Origin: an uncultured Coriobacteriaceae bacterium
GTDB lineage: Bacteria; Actinomycetota; Coriobacteriia; Coriobacteriales; Atopobiaceae
Length of the DNA stretch: 64,000 nt
Assembly: GCA_902793465.1 (NCBI GenBank)
Contig: CADBDT010000010.1
Coordinates: forward strand, 1 to 64,000
Reading direction: 5' to 3'
In this document: piece after piece, positions 36,057 through 45,074 of the stretch
Layout: the number at the start of each line of letters is the position of its first letter
Position numbering within the stretch: the stretch's first letter is position 1
Notes under the pieces: generated by a model
Told to the model about the DNA's origin: nothing
Seen by the model: the letters and a program-made list of their open reading frames with translations, nothing else
Database searches by the model: none
Program-made: the position numbers and the translations under genes

Positions 36057-37253
36057 CTACCATCGGCCTTCGTAGTAGCGGCTGAGTTCCCGATCGGTTT
36101 CGAGAGAGGATACAAACTCCCGACCATCAAAGATCGGTACATGTGGGTTTCCACCCCGATTGCGCAGTCTGTAAAGAACCTCGTACCAAAGGCGTCTCTT
36201 GAGCTCTTTACCACCTTTGATAGCTGCTGCGCCTTCGAGCGTGAGGCCATGGTCGCGCGCATAACGGCGTACGTTGTCGTTTATATCGACCACAAAAGGA
36301 CCAGAGGCCCCCACAGGGCGTGGCGAAATATGCGCGTCTACATAGCACACCCTTAAATCGCGCGCCTGGTTGACGCCAACCTGCCTGTATACAGGTTTGT
36401 AGGACTTCCTAAAAATGGTAATGCTTGCCCCGCTATGCGCGAACATCATGTTGTGGGGGATGGTACCGCTCAGGCAGGCAATGTTGCGCGCCAGGCGAAC
36501 GGTGGCAATCTGCTGTGCCAGAGACAAAGTCTCGGGAGCAACTATCTCGTATCCGTTGGCGGCATGAATCGCTTCCAGGTCTTCCTCGCCTACCTCGTAA
36601 GGTATGCGACGCTTGAGGTGCGTGCGCGTAAGATAGACATCCCTGTCCTTGTAGGCGTCCAGGTCCTCAACTTCTCGAAGAGCGCGTTCTGCAACGTACT
36701 CAAACAGCTCGGTAAACGCAGGGTACACAAAGCGCCCCGGTACATGTGAGCACTCTGGAACGACCACGGTCTCAAACGTTGTCGGCTGATCTATGCGCAT
36801 GAGTTGTTGTGCGCCTATACCTAAGTACCTAAAAAAGGATTCATAGACATCACCAAGATCATCCTCCCCATCGTAGACTATGGGAATATCTGGCTCCACT
36901 TCCCGCACGTACCACAGGCGGGATACAAGGTCCATAAGAAAGTGCCCCCAATGGCGCCAGAGGCGTCCTAGGTACATAACGCGGGGTACCTTGCTCATTT
37001 CCGTTGTGCTTACTTCATACGAACCCGACCACGAGTCCACAGGAGAGAGAGCGTCGAACGACGACAGGTCAACATAGCTCCCGTACTCATCTACGACGCC
37101 CGCCGCACGCCTTCCGTCTTCCGCACGAAAAGGCAGAACCGTAGCCATGGGGACTTCGCGTACTTGCGGCTTGGAGTCTCGAAGAAGGGGAAGGCCCTCC
37201 AACGCACGGTAGCTTTCGAGAAAAATGGGGTCAAGATAGGTATAGTCGCTCAT
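36057..37253 (-). CDS. GT61-family (DUF563) glycosyltransferase
   Basis: The 398-residue product starts at ATG 37253 after AGAAGGAAC; the open frame extends upstream but similarity does not. Recognisable GT61 features are RLWRHWGHFLMDLVSRLWY (the conserved GHF/W-H region near residues 100-118), VVPECSHVPGRFVYPAFTEL, the segment YLTRTHLKRRIP and the late region LSGTIPHNMMFAHSGASITI. Members transfer varied sugars onto polysaccharides or glycans in the cytoplasm or Golgi. The gene converges with the GtrII-like gene and diverges from the GT2 at 37542. Donor and acceptor unknown. Confidence 0.75.
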   Translation of the reverse strand: MSDYTYLDPIFLESYRALEGLPLLRDSKPQVREVPMATVLPFRAEDGRRAAGVVDEYGSYVDLSSFDALSPVDSWSGSYEVSTTEMSKVPRVMYLGRLWRHWGHFLMDLVSRLWYVREVEPDIPIVYDGEDDLGDVYESFFRYLGIGAQQLMRIDQPTTFETVVVPECSHVPGRFVYPAFTELFEYVAERALREVEDLDAYKDRDVYLTRTHLKRRIPYEVGEEDLEAIHAANGYEIVAPETLSLAQQIATVRLARNIACLSGTIPHNMMFAHSGASITIFRKSYKPVYRQVGVNQARDLRVCYVDAHISPRPVGASGPFVVDINDNVRRYARDHGLTLEGAAAIKGGKELKRRLWYEVLYRLRNRGGNPHVPIFDGREFVSSLETDRELSRYYEGRW

Positions 37254-37291
37254 GATGCTCGTTCCTTCTAACAAACTTCTTATGAAGACAA

Positions 37292-37310
37292 GAATACGAC
37301 TCCCGTATTC
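37292..37310. promoter_or_regulatory. Inverted repeat in a divergent promoter region
   Basis: GAATACG (37292-37298) and CGTATTC (37304-37310) form a 7-bp inverted repeat, and a further GAATAC stands at 37321. It lies between the divergent GT61 and GT2 genes (37254-37541, no gene) and could be an operator. No regulator is known. Confidence 0.3.
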
Positions 37311-37541
37311 CCATATTGCTAGAATACAGGTAGGGAAAGGCGAATGGATGTGGGTTTTGTTTGGCGTGGTTGCGGGCAAGGGGTGCGTAGGGCTTTTCGC
37401 ATGTGGTGTGCCACTGGCCCGTTTGGTATGGTTGAGTGGATTGGTTGGGCCACGGCGTATTAATTCGTGCGTTCACACGCCTGAACTGGCCGTCACACCC
37501 GACTGGCTGAGACCAATTCCATGAATTCAAGGAGATGCCCA

Positions 37542-38501
37542 ATGCGTACGAGCATTCCAGATCACCAGCTCGGATTACCAAAAATCAATGACGGCAAGCT
37601 CCAGCGCGTATCGATGGGCTTTAGCATCCTGCACTATGAGGCGTACGAGATGACCTGCGCCTGCATCGATGCGCTTCTGAGGACTTTCGAGAACCAGTCT
37701 GTGGTCATTGTTGTGGTTGACAACGCGTCTCCAAACGGTTCTGGCGCAATGCTCGAAGCGAAGTACAGGGAGCAGCCGAGCGTGCACGTTCTGCTTGGTG
37801 ACACCAACTTGGGTTTTGCAAAAGGAAACAACGTTGGGTACCAATGGCTGCGAGAAAACTACTCAACTAACTACATAACGGTTATGAACAACGACGTAAT
37901 CGTTGAGCAGGCCGATTTTATAGAGACAGTGGATCGCATACATCGGGAACAGGGATTTGCGGTACTTGGCCCCGACATCGTTGAGCCTGGTTCTGGGCGC
38001 CACAGGAACCCGTATCGTGCTCACGGCTATACTCATGAGGAGGGTGTAGAGCTACTTAACAGCATGCATCGTTGGGACAGATGCTTTGCTCCGCGTTATC
38101 TTGCGCTTCGATACTTGGACGCTAAAAGCAGGAGAGAGGCTGCGGCAATCCGCAACGGCAAGGGGGGCGTATCTGGGCCTTGGGAAAAAGATGCAGTTGG
38201 ATGCATGTTGCAGGGTTCCTGCTATGTTTTTTCACGCGAATACCTTGCCGTTCGTTCCATAGCGTTTTGTCCACAGACCTTCCTATACTTTGAGGAGGCG
38301 ATTCTGGCGCGGGATTGTGAGAAGCTCGGCCTAGTTATGAGGTACTCTCCGCAGGTCCGCGTGCTGCACGTCGGTGGTGTCTCCACAAAGACTCAAGCGT
38401 ACTCCGGGTATGCGCGCGAGAAGCAAAAGAACCAGAAGCACCTTGACTCCGTTCGTGTGTTTGTGGAACGATACTACGACGAAGATGTGACGGATCGCTG
38501 A
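37542..38501 (+). CDS. GT2 glycosyltransferase
   Basis: The 319-residue product starts at ATG 37542 behind AAGGAGAT; an earlier ATG at 37521 lacks a site. It shows the GT2 start GFSILHYEAYEMTCACIDAL, VVVDNASPNGSG, LGFAKGNNVGYQW and the metal site MNNDVIV, then a long segment that ends in GSCYVFSREY, FLYFEEAILARDCEKLG and VLHVGGVSTKT. The order resembles rhamnosyltransferases of the WbbL/RfbF sort, but the acceptor cannot be inferred. It lies ten bases before the next GT2 gene and is cotranscribed with it. Confidence 0.85.
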   Translation: MRTSIPDHQLGLPKINDGKLQRVSMGFSILHYEAYEMTCACIDALLRTFENQSVVIVVVDNASPNGSGAMLEAKYREQPSVHVLLGDTNLGFAKGNNVGYQWLRENYSTNYITVMNNDVIVEQADFIETVDRIHREQGFAVLGPDIVEPGSGRHRNPYRAHGYTHEEGVELLNSMHRWDRCFAPRYLALRYLDAKSRREAAAIRNGKGGVSGPWEKDAVGCMLQGSCYVFSREYLAVRSIAFCPQTFLYFEEAILARDCEKLGLVMRYSPQVRVLHVGGVSTKTQAYSGYAREKQKNQKHLDSVRVFVERYYDEDVTDR

Positions 38502-38511
38502 GGAGGTCAGC

Positions 38512-39357
38512 TTGCACGACGAACTCGTAAGCGTAGTTATTCCCTCGTACAATCGCGCCTACTGCATTGCCGACTCTGTTGGAAGCGTGTTGGACCAGAC
38601 CTACGGGAACCTAGAGGTGATAGTCGTTGACGATGGGTCTAATGACAATACGGAGGAGGTTGTTGCTTCCATAGACGATGGGCGCGTGAGATACGTGAGG
38701 CAGAACAATGCCGGCGCATGTGTCGCCCGCAATCACGGTGTCGACCTTGCGCGGGGATCCCTCATTGCGTTTCACGACAGCGATGACCTCTGGTTGCCGC
38801 AAAAGCTCGAGCGCCAGGTGCATGCGCTGCAGAGCTCCGGAGCAGACTTCTGCTACTGCCGAATACAAACGTTCAGAGAGGACTCGCGCACCGGGTTGCG
38901 GAGGCTTGTGCATATTATGCCTAAGGAGAACGTGGAGCTTGCCGACCTCACCTTCGAGCGTCTTATTGAGCGAAACTTTATAAGCACCCAAGTGCTCTTG
39001 GGGCATCGCGACATCTTTGTTGAAGAGCGCTTTGACCCGCAGATGCCCCGTCTTCAGGATTGGGACATGGCCCTTCGGCTGTTCAGGAGGTTCATTCCCG
39101 TTTTTGAGCCCGAGGTGCTGGTGAGCCAGATCATTAGGCCAGACAGCCTCTCAAGTGACGTAAGCAAGTTCTGCCAAGGGCTTGAGCTCATAGAGCAAAA
39201 GAACGAGGACTATCTGTTTCTGCACAAAGATGTCCACGCAAAGATGCTCTTTAACGCCGGCATGGCACTGCTCGGTCATCCGATTGTTCTGGCACGCTTG
39301 ATTCGCAAGCGACTCATGTGGGTCAATCGTCCAAGGGGTCGTGAATCCCGCGCCTAA
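38512..39357 (+). CDS. GT2 glycosyltransferase
   Basis: The 281-residue product starts at TTG 38512, with AGGAGG five bases before it. This site begins at the last base of the preceding stop, so the two genes are tightly linked. Features are the opening SVVIPSYNRAYCIADSVGSV, VIVVDDGSNDNTEEV, AGACVARNHGVDLARG and the metal site FHDSDDLW, then RLQDWDMALRLFRRF. It lacks membrane segments and should act at the cytoplasmic face. Its last 35 bases overlap the end of the convergent GT2 gene at 39323-40204, so the two transcripts are antisense at their 3' ends. Confidence 0.87.
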   Translation: MHDELVSVVIPSYNRAYCIADSVGSVLDQTYGNLEVIVVDDGSNDNTEEVVASIDDGRVRYVRQNNAGACVARNHGVDLARGSLIAFHDSDDLWLPQKLERQVHALQSSGADFCYCRIQTFREDSRTGLRRLVHIMPKENVELADLTFERLIERNFISTQVLLGHRDIFVEERFDPQMPRLQDWDMALRLFRRFIPVFEPEVLVSQIIRPDSLSSDVSKFCQGLELIEQKNEDYLFLHKDVHAKMLFNAGMALLGHPIVLARLIRKRLMWVNRPRGRESRA

Positions 39358-40204
39358 AGTGCTTGGCTCCAAGACGCATGTATCGCAACCGCTCGGCCCT
39401 GTCTGCGCTGGTGGCAAGTCGTAGGCCCGCTTGGATGGTGGCCTCGTACAGAAGAACCGCCTTGCTGGCAAGCGGCACGTAAGGCTTTCTGAGCAGGTAC
39501 AGGCGGTCGCGCATTTGGTAGTATTCCCTAAACGGCTTTGATTGGGAAATGTTGTGCGCGAGCACGCCCGACGCTGACTCGCCAATCTCGTGTACTATTA
39601 CGCTCCTTGTGGTAAGGGCTATCACATACCCACGATCGGCCATCTTCCAACACAGGTCATAGTCGGCCATGTCCAAAAAGATGTCGCCACTCCAAAAGCC
39701 TACGGACTGCAGATTCTCGTAAGTGGTGAGCATGGATGAGGTAATCACCTTTTCCACGAGCATGCTCGTGGGACTTACTTCCTTGCGTAATTTTGGTATG
39801 CGCGTCTTCTGCGCGTTTGTCTCGTAGTAGGCGGGACCAATACATCCCACCTTGTAACCTAGCCGGTTCAGTGTGTCGAACTCTTCTATTAGCGCGGCTA
39901 TGTGATTCGGCTCTATGTGCGTATCTTGATCGAAGAACACAACGTAGTCGTCTGCATTCCACGCAAAGTGACGGGAGTCTGTCAAACAAGTGTTGAAGGC
40001 TGTGGAGAGTCCGAGGTTGCTGCCGTTGGCTATGTAGCGGATCTTTTCGTCTTCGGGTCGCGAGCCAAACAGGCGGCTGTTGTCTGAGCGGCTGTTGTCC
40101 ATAACAATGGTGGAATCACTTTGTGCCGCAATGGCGCGCACATTGTTGGCATTGGTACTGTTTGGGTCAAAAAACGTTACGAGGGAGACTATTCTTCCGG
40201 CCAT
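39323..40204 (-). CDS. GT2 glycosyltransferase, rhamnosyltransferase-like
   Basis: The 293-residue product opens with VSLVTFFDPNSTNANNVRAI, followed by STIVMDNSRSDNSRLF, GSNLGLSTAFNTCL and the metal site FFDQDTHIEPNHIAAL. FWSGDIFLDMADYDLCWKM and the His-containing VIVHEIGES follow near residue 190. The start of the domain and the D-x-D-T-H segment resemble the rhamnosyltransferase subfamily (TIGR01556 type), which suits a locus that makes dTDP-rhamnose. It is the last gene of a minus-strand run of three with the flippase and the GT2 at 41750. The 3' end overlaps a convergent gene by 35 bases. Confidence 0.82.
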   Translation of the reverse strand: MAGRIVSLVTFFDPNSTNANNVRAIAAQSDSTIVMDNSRSDNSRLFGSRPEDEKIRYIANGSNLGLSTAFNTCLTDSRHFAWNADDYVVFFDQDTHIEPNHIAALIEEFDTLNRLGYKVGCIGPAYYETNAQKTRIPKLRKEVSPTSMLVEKVITSSMLTTYENLQSVGFWSGDIFLDMADYDLCWKMADRGYVIALTTRSVIVHEIGESASGVLAHNISQSKPFREYYQMRDRLYLLRKPYVPLASKAVLLYEATIQAGLRLATSADRAERLRYMRLGAKHFRRGIHDPLDD

Positions 40205-40206
40205 AT

Positions 40207-41709
40207 TTACTGCTCATCCGTTTCGCTGCCGATGGTGCGGGTGTATTGAATAAAGCCAAGAGATTGTTTTTCTCCCAGCAGCAGGAGCGATCCAAGAAGG
40301 AGTCCGGTTAGGACGCAGCCTCGTATGGCGAGGTTGGCAAGGGGAGGCGTGCTGGGCAAGATGGCGCTAAGCAAATAGAACGCTAGTGCCGTAAGGCAGG
40401 TGGCGCCGGCAATGCGGGCAAACTTCCATACGGTCTTTACAACCGAGTGCCCGAGTCCCTTTTTCCCGATAAAGAACAGGTTCACGCACGCATGGCCCAA
40501 ATAGGCAACAGAAACACAGGCCCCAAGTGCCTCGATGCGCCTAAACACTATGACACCGGCCAATATGCAAGCAACAGAGATACAGGCGTCTATAAGGCCT
40601 GAGGCAAACAGGTAGTCTGTGTGTTCGATGCTCTGAAGAATTGCCCCTCCTGTGGAATTGACCATTTGGAGTGCAATAGAGAGGCTCAGCATTTGGAGAG
40701 CTGGAATGGCGGGTGTCCATTGGGGGCCATAAAGTATCAAGACGATGTCCTCTGCGCAAAAAAAGATGACCAAGGACGCCCATATGCCCAAGATGGCGAG
40801 GAACTTTGACATACGAATCCAAAAGTCATACACACGATCGGGCTTGTCAGAATAGGCTGCCAAATAAGGCTGCAACACTGACGAGAAAATGCCGGACAAG
40901 TATGTACTGGGCATTTGCATGAGCTTGTATGCCTTGTCGTACTGTCCAAGAGTCTCTGGACCCATATAGGCTCCAGTAAGCAGGTTGTCCAAGTTGCGCG
41001 AGAAGTAGTTTACAAACTGAAATGCGGTCTGAAATCCCGAAAAGCTCGCGATGCGCCTTAGCGACGATCGCACGCCGCCAAAGCCAAAACCGACTTTGGT
41101 ATGCAAGCGATTCCATATAAAGGTCGTGACAGCGAGTACGATGGACTGTGCAACGAGGGCGTAGCAGCCAAAGCTCAAAAAGGCTGCTCCTACCCCAACG
41201 ATACCCGACACCAGAGTGGCAACTATAATGCCGCCTCCTATGACGCCAAACTGCTTGTTTCGAAGAAGGAGTCCGTTGGGAACCATGTTTATCGTGCTAA
41301 AGAACACCGCGGCCGAAGTAAGGTGAAAGAGCGGAACAAGCTGTTGGTCTCCATAGACTGCGGCAATCGGCCAGGAGAGAAGGAAAAAAGCGATGCTGGC
41401 AACAATGGCTACAAGAGTGGAGAAGGAAAACAGCGCGTTGATGTCGTCTTCCTCCAAGTCGGGAAACTGTACGATTGCCGGACCAATGCCGAGGTCGGCA
41501 AACACGGCAAAGAACGAGGTGAAAACGCTCACGATTGCAACGGTGCCAAACTCTTGGGGGGTAAGGAGCCGTGCGAGCACGGCCGTAAGAACAAGTTGCA
41601 TTGCAACGTTTGCATAGCGGGAGCCAAACTGTATGGCCGCCGCCCCAAGCATGCTCGGCTGCTTTTTTTCATGGTGCAAATGTTCGCGATTTGTTCTTCC
41701 GATGCTCAA
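40207..41709 (-). CDS. wzx: Wzx-type polysaccharide flippase (WzxC-like)
   Basis: The integral membrane protein would move the lipid-linked repeat unit to the outer face. The product (about 500 residues) has twelve to fourteen membrane segments. The family marks are GSRYANVAMQLVLTAVLAR near the start, LLTPQEFGTVAIVSVF, ADLGIGPAIVQ and NYFSRNLDNLLTGAYMGPE. I prefer TTG 41709 as start since AAAGG stands seven bases before it; the first ATG in frame is 20 codons later, and an open frame reaches back into the preceding gene. The stop is two bases from the next start, so it is coupled to the GT2 at 39323. Presence of a flippase points to Wzx/Wzy-type export, but the polymerase is not identified. 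Confidence 0.85.
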   Translation of the reverse strand: MSIGRTNREHLHHEKKQPSMLGAAAIQFGSRYANVAMQLVLTAVLARLLTPQEFGTVAIVSVFTSFFAVFADLGIGPAIVQFPDLEEDDINALFSFSTLVAIVASIAFFLLSWPIAAVYGDQQLVPLFHLTSAAVFFSTINMVPNGLLLRNKQFGVIGGGIIVATLVSGIVGVGAAFLSFGCYALVAQSIVLAVTTFIWNRLHTKVGFGFGGVRSSLRRIASFSGFQTAFQFVNYFSRNLDNLLTGAYMGPETLGQYDKAYKLMQMPSTYLSGIFSSVLQPYLAAYSDKPDRVYDFWIRMSKFLAILGIWASLVIFFCAEDIVLILYGPQWTPAIPALQMLSLSIALQMVNSTGGAILQSIEHTDYLFASGLIDACISVACILAGVIVFRRIEALGACVSVAYLGHACVNLFFIGKKGLGHSVVKTVWKFARIAGATCLTALAFYLLSAILPSTPPLANLAIRGCVLTGLLLGSLLLLGEKQSLGFIQYTRTIGSETDEQ

Positions 41710-41749
41710 AACCAGACCTTTGCTTGTGATGGATGTGAGGCTGCGCGTA

Positions 41750-42658
41750 CTAGAAGCCAAGGAGCAGGAGCAGCCGGAGCGCGGCGTCATCCAAGCGTTT
41801 CTGGCGTAGCCTTCGTGGGCAGACAGACTTTAGGGGCGCCGGTCCTTGGGTAAACGCGTACAGCAATCGCCGTTGCTCCTTGGTTAGCATGGGGCCATAC
41901 TCGTTTAGAAATGCCAGATTCTGCCTGTTTATACGCTCAAACTCGCCGCCTGCCAAAAATGTGCGTACGCGAAACGCCAGGAGTCTGAGCGGGCTGGATC
42001 CCGTGGGGCTGGCGTTGCTTCCGGTCCTGCGGTACTCAAGGCAAGGTTCGGTGTCGTAGGCAATCGAGCCGAAGAACGAGGCGGCGAGCGCGAGCCACCA
42101 GTCGTGGCAGTACACTTCGTCCAATCCGTGTTCCAACACGAGCGCAAGCAAGGCTCGATTAAACACCATGGTATTACCGGAGCACACGTTTTCGTACAAC
42201 ATACGTGATGGCGTAATTCCAATGCGGTTGAGCGAAGAGGTACCGGTACGCTCCATGAGCTCATTGCAAAAGTTATATTCGGAACAATAGAGCGATGGTT
42301 TTTCTTGGCTCAAATTGTCCAGAACCTCCATCGCACGGGCAAGCTTGTTGGGATGCCATACGTCGTCCTGGTCGCATAGCGCTATGTGGGTGTATTCCGG
42401 CGATACCATGCGCATGGCACAAAAGAACGACCCCACGACGCCACGGTTGCGACCTCGCTCGATGACCATGGGCACCTTGCTTGCTTGTGCCAGGTGCTCC
42501 AATATCGTCACGGTGTTGTCGGTAGACCCGTCATCGCGCACGAAGATGCCAAAATCCACGCCCTCTTGCAAAAGCACGCTCTCTACCTGTTGCGCAACGT
42601 AGTCTTGCCCGTTATAGGTGGACATTACCACGGCAATCTTTTGAGAACTCGTGCTCAA
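41750..42658 (-). CDS. GT2 glycosyltransferase
   Basis: The 302-residue product opens with KIAVVMSTYNGQDYVAQQVESV and shows IFVRDDGSTDNTVTIL, NRGVVGSFFCAM and the metal site ALCDQDDVWHPNKL, then CHDWWLALAASFFG and CLEYRRTGSNAS. This set (CDQDDVW followed by H-D-W-W) is typical of alpha-glycosyl or rhamnosyl GT2 enzymes of O-antigen loci. It leads the minus-strand run with the flippase and another GT2. The C-terminal 50 residues are Arg/Leu-rich without a known motif. Confidence 0.87.
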   Translation of the reverse strand: MSTSSQKIAVVMSTYNGQDYVAQQVESVLLQEGVDFGIFVRDDGSTDNTVTILEHLAQASKVPMVIERGRNRGVVGSFFCAMRMVSPEYTHIALCDQDDVWHPNKLARAMEVLDNLSQEKPSLYCSEYNFCNELMERTGTSSLNRIGITPSRMLYENVCSGNTMVFNRALLALVLEHGLDEVYCHDWWLALAASFFGSIAYDTEPCLEYRRTGSNASPTGSSPLRLLAFRVRTFLAGGEFERINRQNLAFLNEYGPMLTKEQRRLLYAFTQGPAPLKSVCPRRLRQKRLDDAALRLLLLLGF

Positions 42659-42761
42659 GACATACCTCTTCCTGCGTTGGCTCGAACTTGGTTTAAATAG
42701 ATGATAAGCTATCCATTGGCCAAAGCGACGGCAAATGGTCTCTTGTGGAGAGGAGACGGGC

Positions 42762-43817
42762 TTGAACGAGCAACAAGACAGCGTTTGCGTAAGTATAATC
42801 GTTCCCTGCTACAAGGTGGAGCGCTACCTCCCCAAGTGTCTGGCCTCGCTGGTCGGGCAGACCCTGCAAAACATCGAGATTATTTGCATCAACGACGGTT
42901 CCCCCGACGGCTGTCTGAATATTATGCGCGAGTGGGAGCGGCTCTACCCCAACAAGATCGTTGTAATAGACAAGAAGAACGAGGGCGTATGGCGCGGACG
43001 TTGGGATGGCGTTCGCGTAGCTCGAGGAGAGTACATTGGCTTTGTGGACAGCGATGATTACGTGGAGCCCGACTTCTCAGAGCTCTTGTACGCCGCTGCA
43101 AAGGCGGCGGATGCAGACCTTGCGGTTGGTGGGTTCAGCCGCATAGACCTGGACACCAGCAAGATTCTTTCGCGCGAATTCTGCGAGGAGCGTTCGCCTT
43201 TTACCTTCCAGGAGGACCCGGGACGCATGATCGAGCTCAATGGGGCACCTTGGAACAAGCTGTTTAGGGCATCCATCCTCAAGGGCCTTCGCGATCTAAA
43301 TTCGCCGCCTCCGGTATTGGATGATCTGGCATTCCACCTCATTGCGTATCCAAAGATGAGCAAGAGCGTCGTATTTGTCCCACACTCGCTGGTAAACTAC
43401 ATGGTTCGGGCTGGCTCCATAATCAATAGCATAACCATGGACCAAGTTGATGCCGTCTATGTGGCAATGAGCGAGGTGAAGGAGCGCTATGTTGAGGAGC
43501 AGTGCTCCCGGCAGATGATAGAGGCTCTCGACGCCGTCGCATTCTTGCATTTGGGCGTATCGTTTAATTACCGGCTTGCATCCAGCAGCGATTGTGACCT
43601 TACGCAAGCCATCGATGCCTGCACCTCGTTTCTCAACAAGGAGTTTCCCACCTGGAAGCGTTCCCCATACATTTGTGGCTCGTATGCCAGGACGCATGGA
43701 CCTGCATACAAACGCTTGCATACGGCATGGAGGTTTTATCGGCTGGGGCTCTTCAAGGCCTTCTTGCAAGCTTACGACTGGGTGCTCAACACACTGCACA
43801 TAGACATTAAGTGGTAG
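42762..43817 (+). CDS. GT2 glycosyltransferase (EpsJ/WaaB-like fold)
   Basis: The 351-residue product starts at TTG 42762 with GAGGAGA five bases before it. Features are SIIVPCYKVERYLPKCLASL, IICINDGSPDGCLNIM, NEGVWRGRWDGVRVARGEY and the metal site FVDSDDYVEPDF, then APWNKLFRASIL and SIINSITMDQ. It belongs to the branch that has a longer C-terminal helical part and adds sugars during exopolysaccharide synthesis. It is divergent from the flippase run and stands alone on its strand, converging with the DUF2304 gene. Confidence 0.86.
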   Translation: MNEQQDSVCVSIIVPCYKVERYLPKCLASLVGQTLQNIEIICINDGSPDGCLNIMREWERLYPNKIVVIDKKNEGVWRGRWDGVRVARGEYIGFVDSDDYVEPDFSELLYAAAKAADADLAVGGFSRIDLDTSKILSREFCEERSPFTFQEDPGRMIELNGAPWNKLFRASILKGLRDLNSPPPVLDDLAFHLIAYPKMSKSVVFVPHSLVNYMVRAGSIINSITMDQVDAVYVAMSEVKERYVEEQCSRQMIEALDAVAFLHLGVSFNYRLASSSDCDLTQAIDACTSFLNKEFPTWKRSPYICGSYARTHGPAYKRLHTAWRFYRLGLFKAFLQAYDWVLNTLHIDIKW

Positions 43818-43931
43818 CGGGGACCCAACCTCGCGAAGTTCGATCTGCGTGCTACTCCCCGTTGTTGTCGGTGACACAAGTGGGGTACCTTTGCGTTGCC
43901 TCATGCGAATGAATTCGTGGCGAAGTGTACG

Positions 43932-44306
43932 TTATTTTAAGCTGGTCATACCAGATGCTGCCGCAGTACCATCTTTTTTCTGTCGCGTCTCAAGCGCCTG
44001 CTCCTGTGTGAGCTGGTCCACCTTGTACGAGAGCCTAGAAACGTCGCACGAAAGACCAAAGAGCTTTACGAGCAAAAGGAATATTACGGTTACAAACACA
44101 AAGTTGCTCGGAGACAAGAACCCAAGCATAGACGAGCACCAAAAGGCGATTTGCGGAAAGACGGCAAGCAAAAGCAAAAGCAGGGCAGAAAGAATCCAAA
44201 AGACCGACTCGGATATTCGGATGTGCTCCTTGCGTACACCACGAGCAACAATAACAACGGCAATGAGCGACCCCACTATGAGTGCGATGCGAAGAGTTAG
44301 CGACAT
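43932..44306 (-). CDS. DUF2304 small membrane protein (GacJ-like partner)
   Basis: The 124-residue product has membrane segments at about 5-22, 33-55 and 65-85, then a short polar tail with SYKVDQLTQEQALE. KEHIRISESVFW between the first two segments is the DUF2304 (PF10066) mark. In streptococci the DUF2304 protein GacJ binds the GT2 enzyme GacI and boosts formation of polyprenyl-phosphate GlcNAc. Here it follows the GT2 gene at 44315-44995 by only eight bases, the same arrangement. I infer a two-part lipid-sugar synthase. Confidence 0.85.
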   Translation of the reverse strand: MSLTLRIALIVGSLIAVVIVARGVRKEHIRISESVFWILSALLLLLLAVFPQIAFWCSSMLGFLSPSNFVFVTVIFLLLVKLFGLSCDVSRLSYKVDQLTQEQALETRQKKDGTAAASGMTSLK

Positions 44307-44314
44307 AGCAACCT

Positions 44315-44995
44315 CTATCTAAACCACTGGAACAGCAGGATGGAAAAACAGGTGCGCAGCATGTAGCGAATGCTGCTGGTAAAGCCCAGGTAGCTAACCC
44401 CGCCTTGACGATCGAGCATCTTTGCCGGAACCTCGGCAACGCGCATGCCCTCGCGTGCAAAAAGGGCAATTGCGTCGGGTTCGGGCGCCAGATCGAAGCT
44501 CCTTGCGTAGCGGTGGATGAGCTTTCGGTCAAACATGCGCATGCCCGAAGTGGGGTCGGATATATGCGTGCGCGAGGTTAGGCGAATGAGTGCGGCAATT
44601 AGCTTGGAGCCAACGGCGCGACTTCCCGCGAGCTTCTCTCCTGCCAGAATTCTGGAGGCAATTACTATGTTGGCCTTGTCCTCTTTCATCTTTTGAGCCA
44701 TTGCGGGAATGTATTCCGGAAGATGCTGCCCGTCTGCGTCAAACTGAACCGCGGCATCGTAGCCGTGACGCTCCGCATACTTCATGCCCGTTTGAAAGGC
44801 GGCCGTAAGACCCGAATTTACTGGCAGGCTCACGTGCCTAAGGTGTTTTTTTCTGCAAATGGCCCCGGTATTGTCGGACGATCCGTCGTTGATCACCAAA
44901 TAGTCGATGTTGGGACAGGCTGCCACGAGCGAGCGAACCGTCTGCTCAATGCAGTCCTCTTCGTTATATGCGGGAATGATGGCAAGAATACGCAT
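44315..44995 (-). CDS. GT2 polyprenyl-phosphate sugar synthase-like (GacI-like)
   Basis: The 226-residue product starts at ATG 44995 after GAGGA; a frame extension to 45028 lacks similarity. It shows ILAIIPAYNEEDCIEQTVRS, LVINDGSSDNT, NSGLTAAFQTGMKYA, the metal site FDADGQHLPEYIPAM, SRAVGSKLIAALIRL and ISDPTSGMRMF. This is the DPM1/GtrB/GacI branch of GT2. It has no strong membrane segments, and the DUF2304 partner beside it would hold it at the membrane. It is the second such synthase in the window beside 13618, and it is a likely sugar donor source for the GtrII-like and other multi-pass transferases. Confidence 0.86.
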   Translation of the reverse strand: MRILAIIPAYNEEDCIEQTVRSLVAACPNIDYLVINDGSSDNTGAICRKKHLRHVSLPVNSGLTAAFQTGMKYAERHGYDAAVQFDADGQHLPEYIPAMAQKMKEDKANIVIASRILAGEKLAGSRAVGSKLIAALIRLTSRTHISDPTSGMRMFDRKLIHRYARSFDLAPEPDAIALFAREGMRVAEVPAKMLDRQGGVSYLGFTSSIRYMLRTCFSILLFQWFR

Positions 44996-45074
44996 ACACA
45001 ATCCTCGGGAAATGACCAACATAGTCAACTATAATCTAATTGCTTAATAATGGGTACCGAGGGAGTTCATACAA

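Noticed and set aside
43852-43890. Further palindrome of the intergenic family (TACTCCCC...GGGGTA)
   Set aside because: Pairing is short and interrupted, and it lacks the GGTACATCGCG part; too weak to include.
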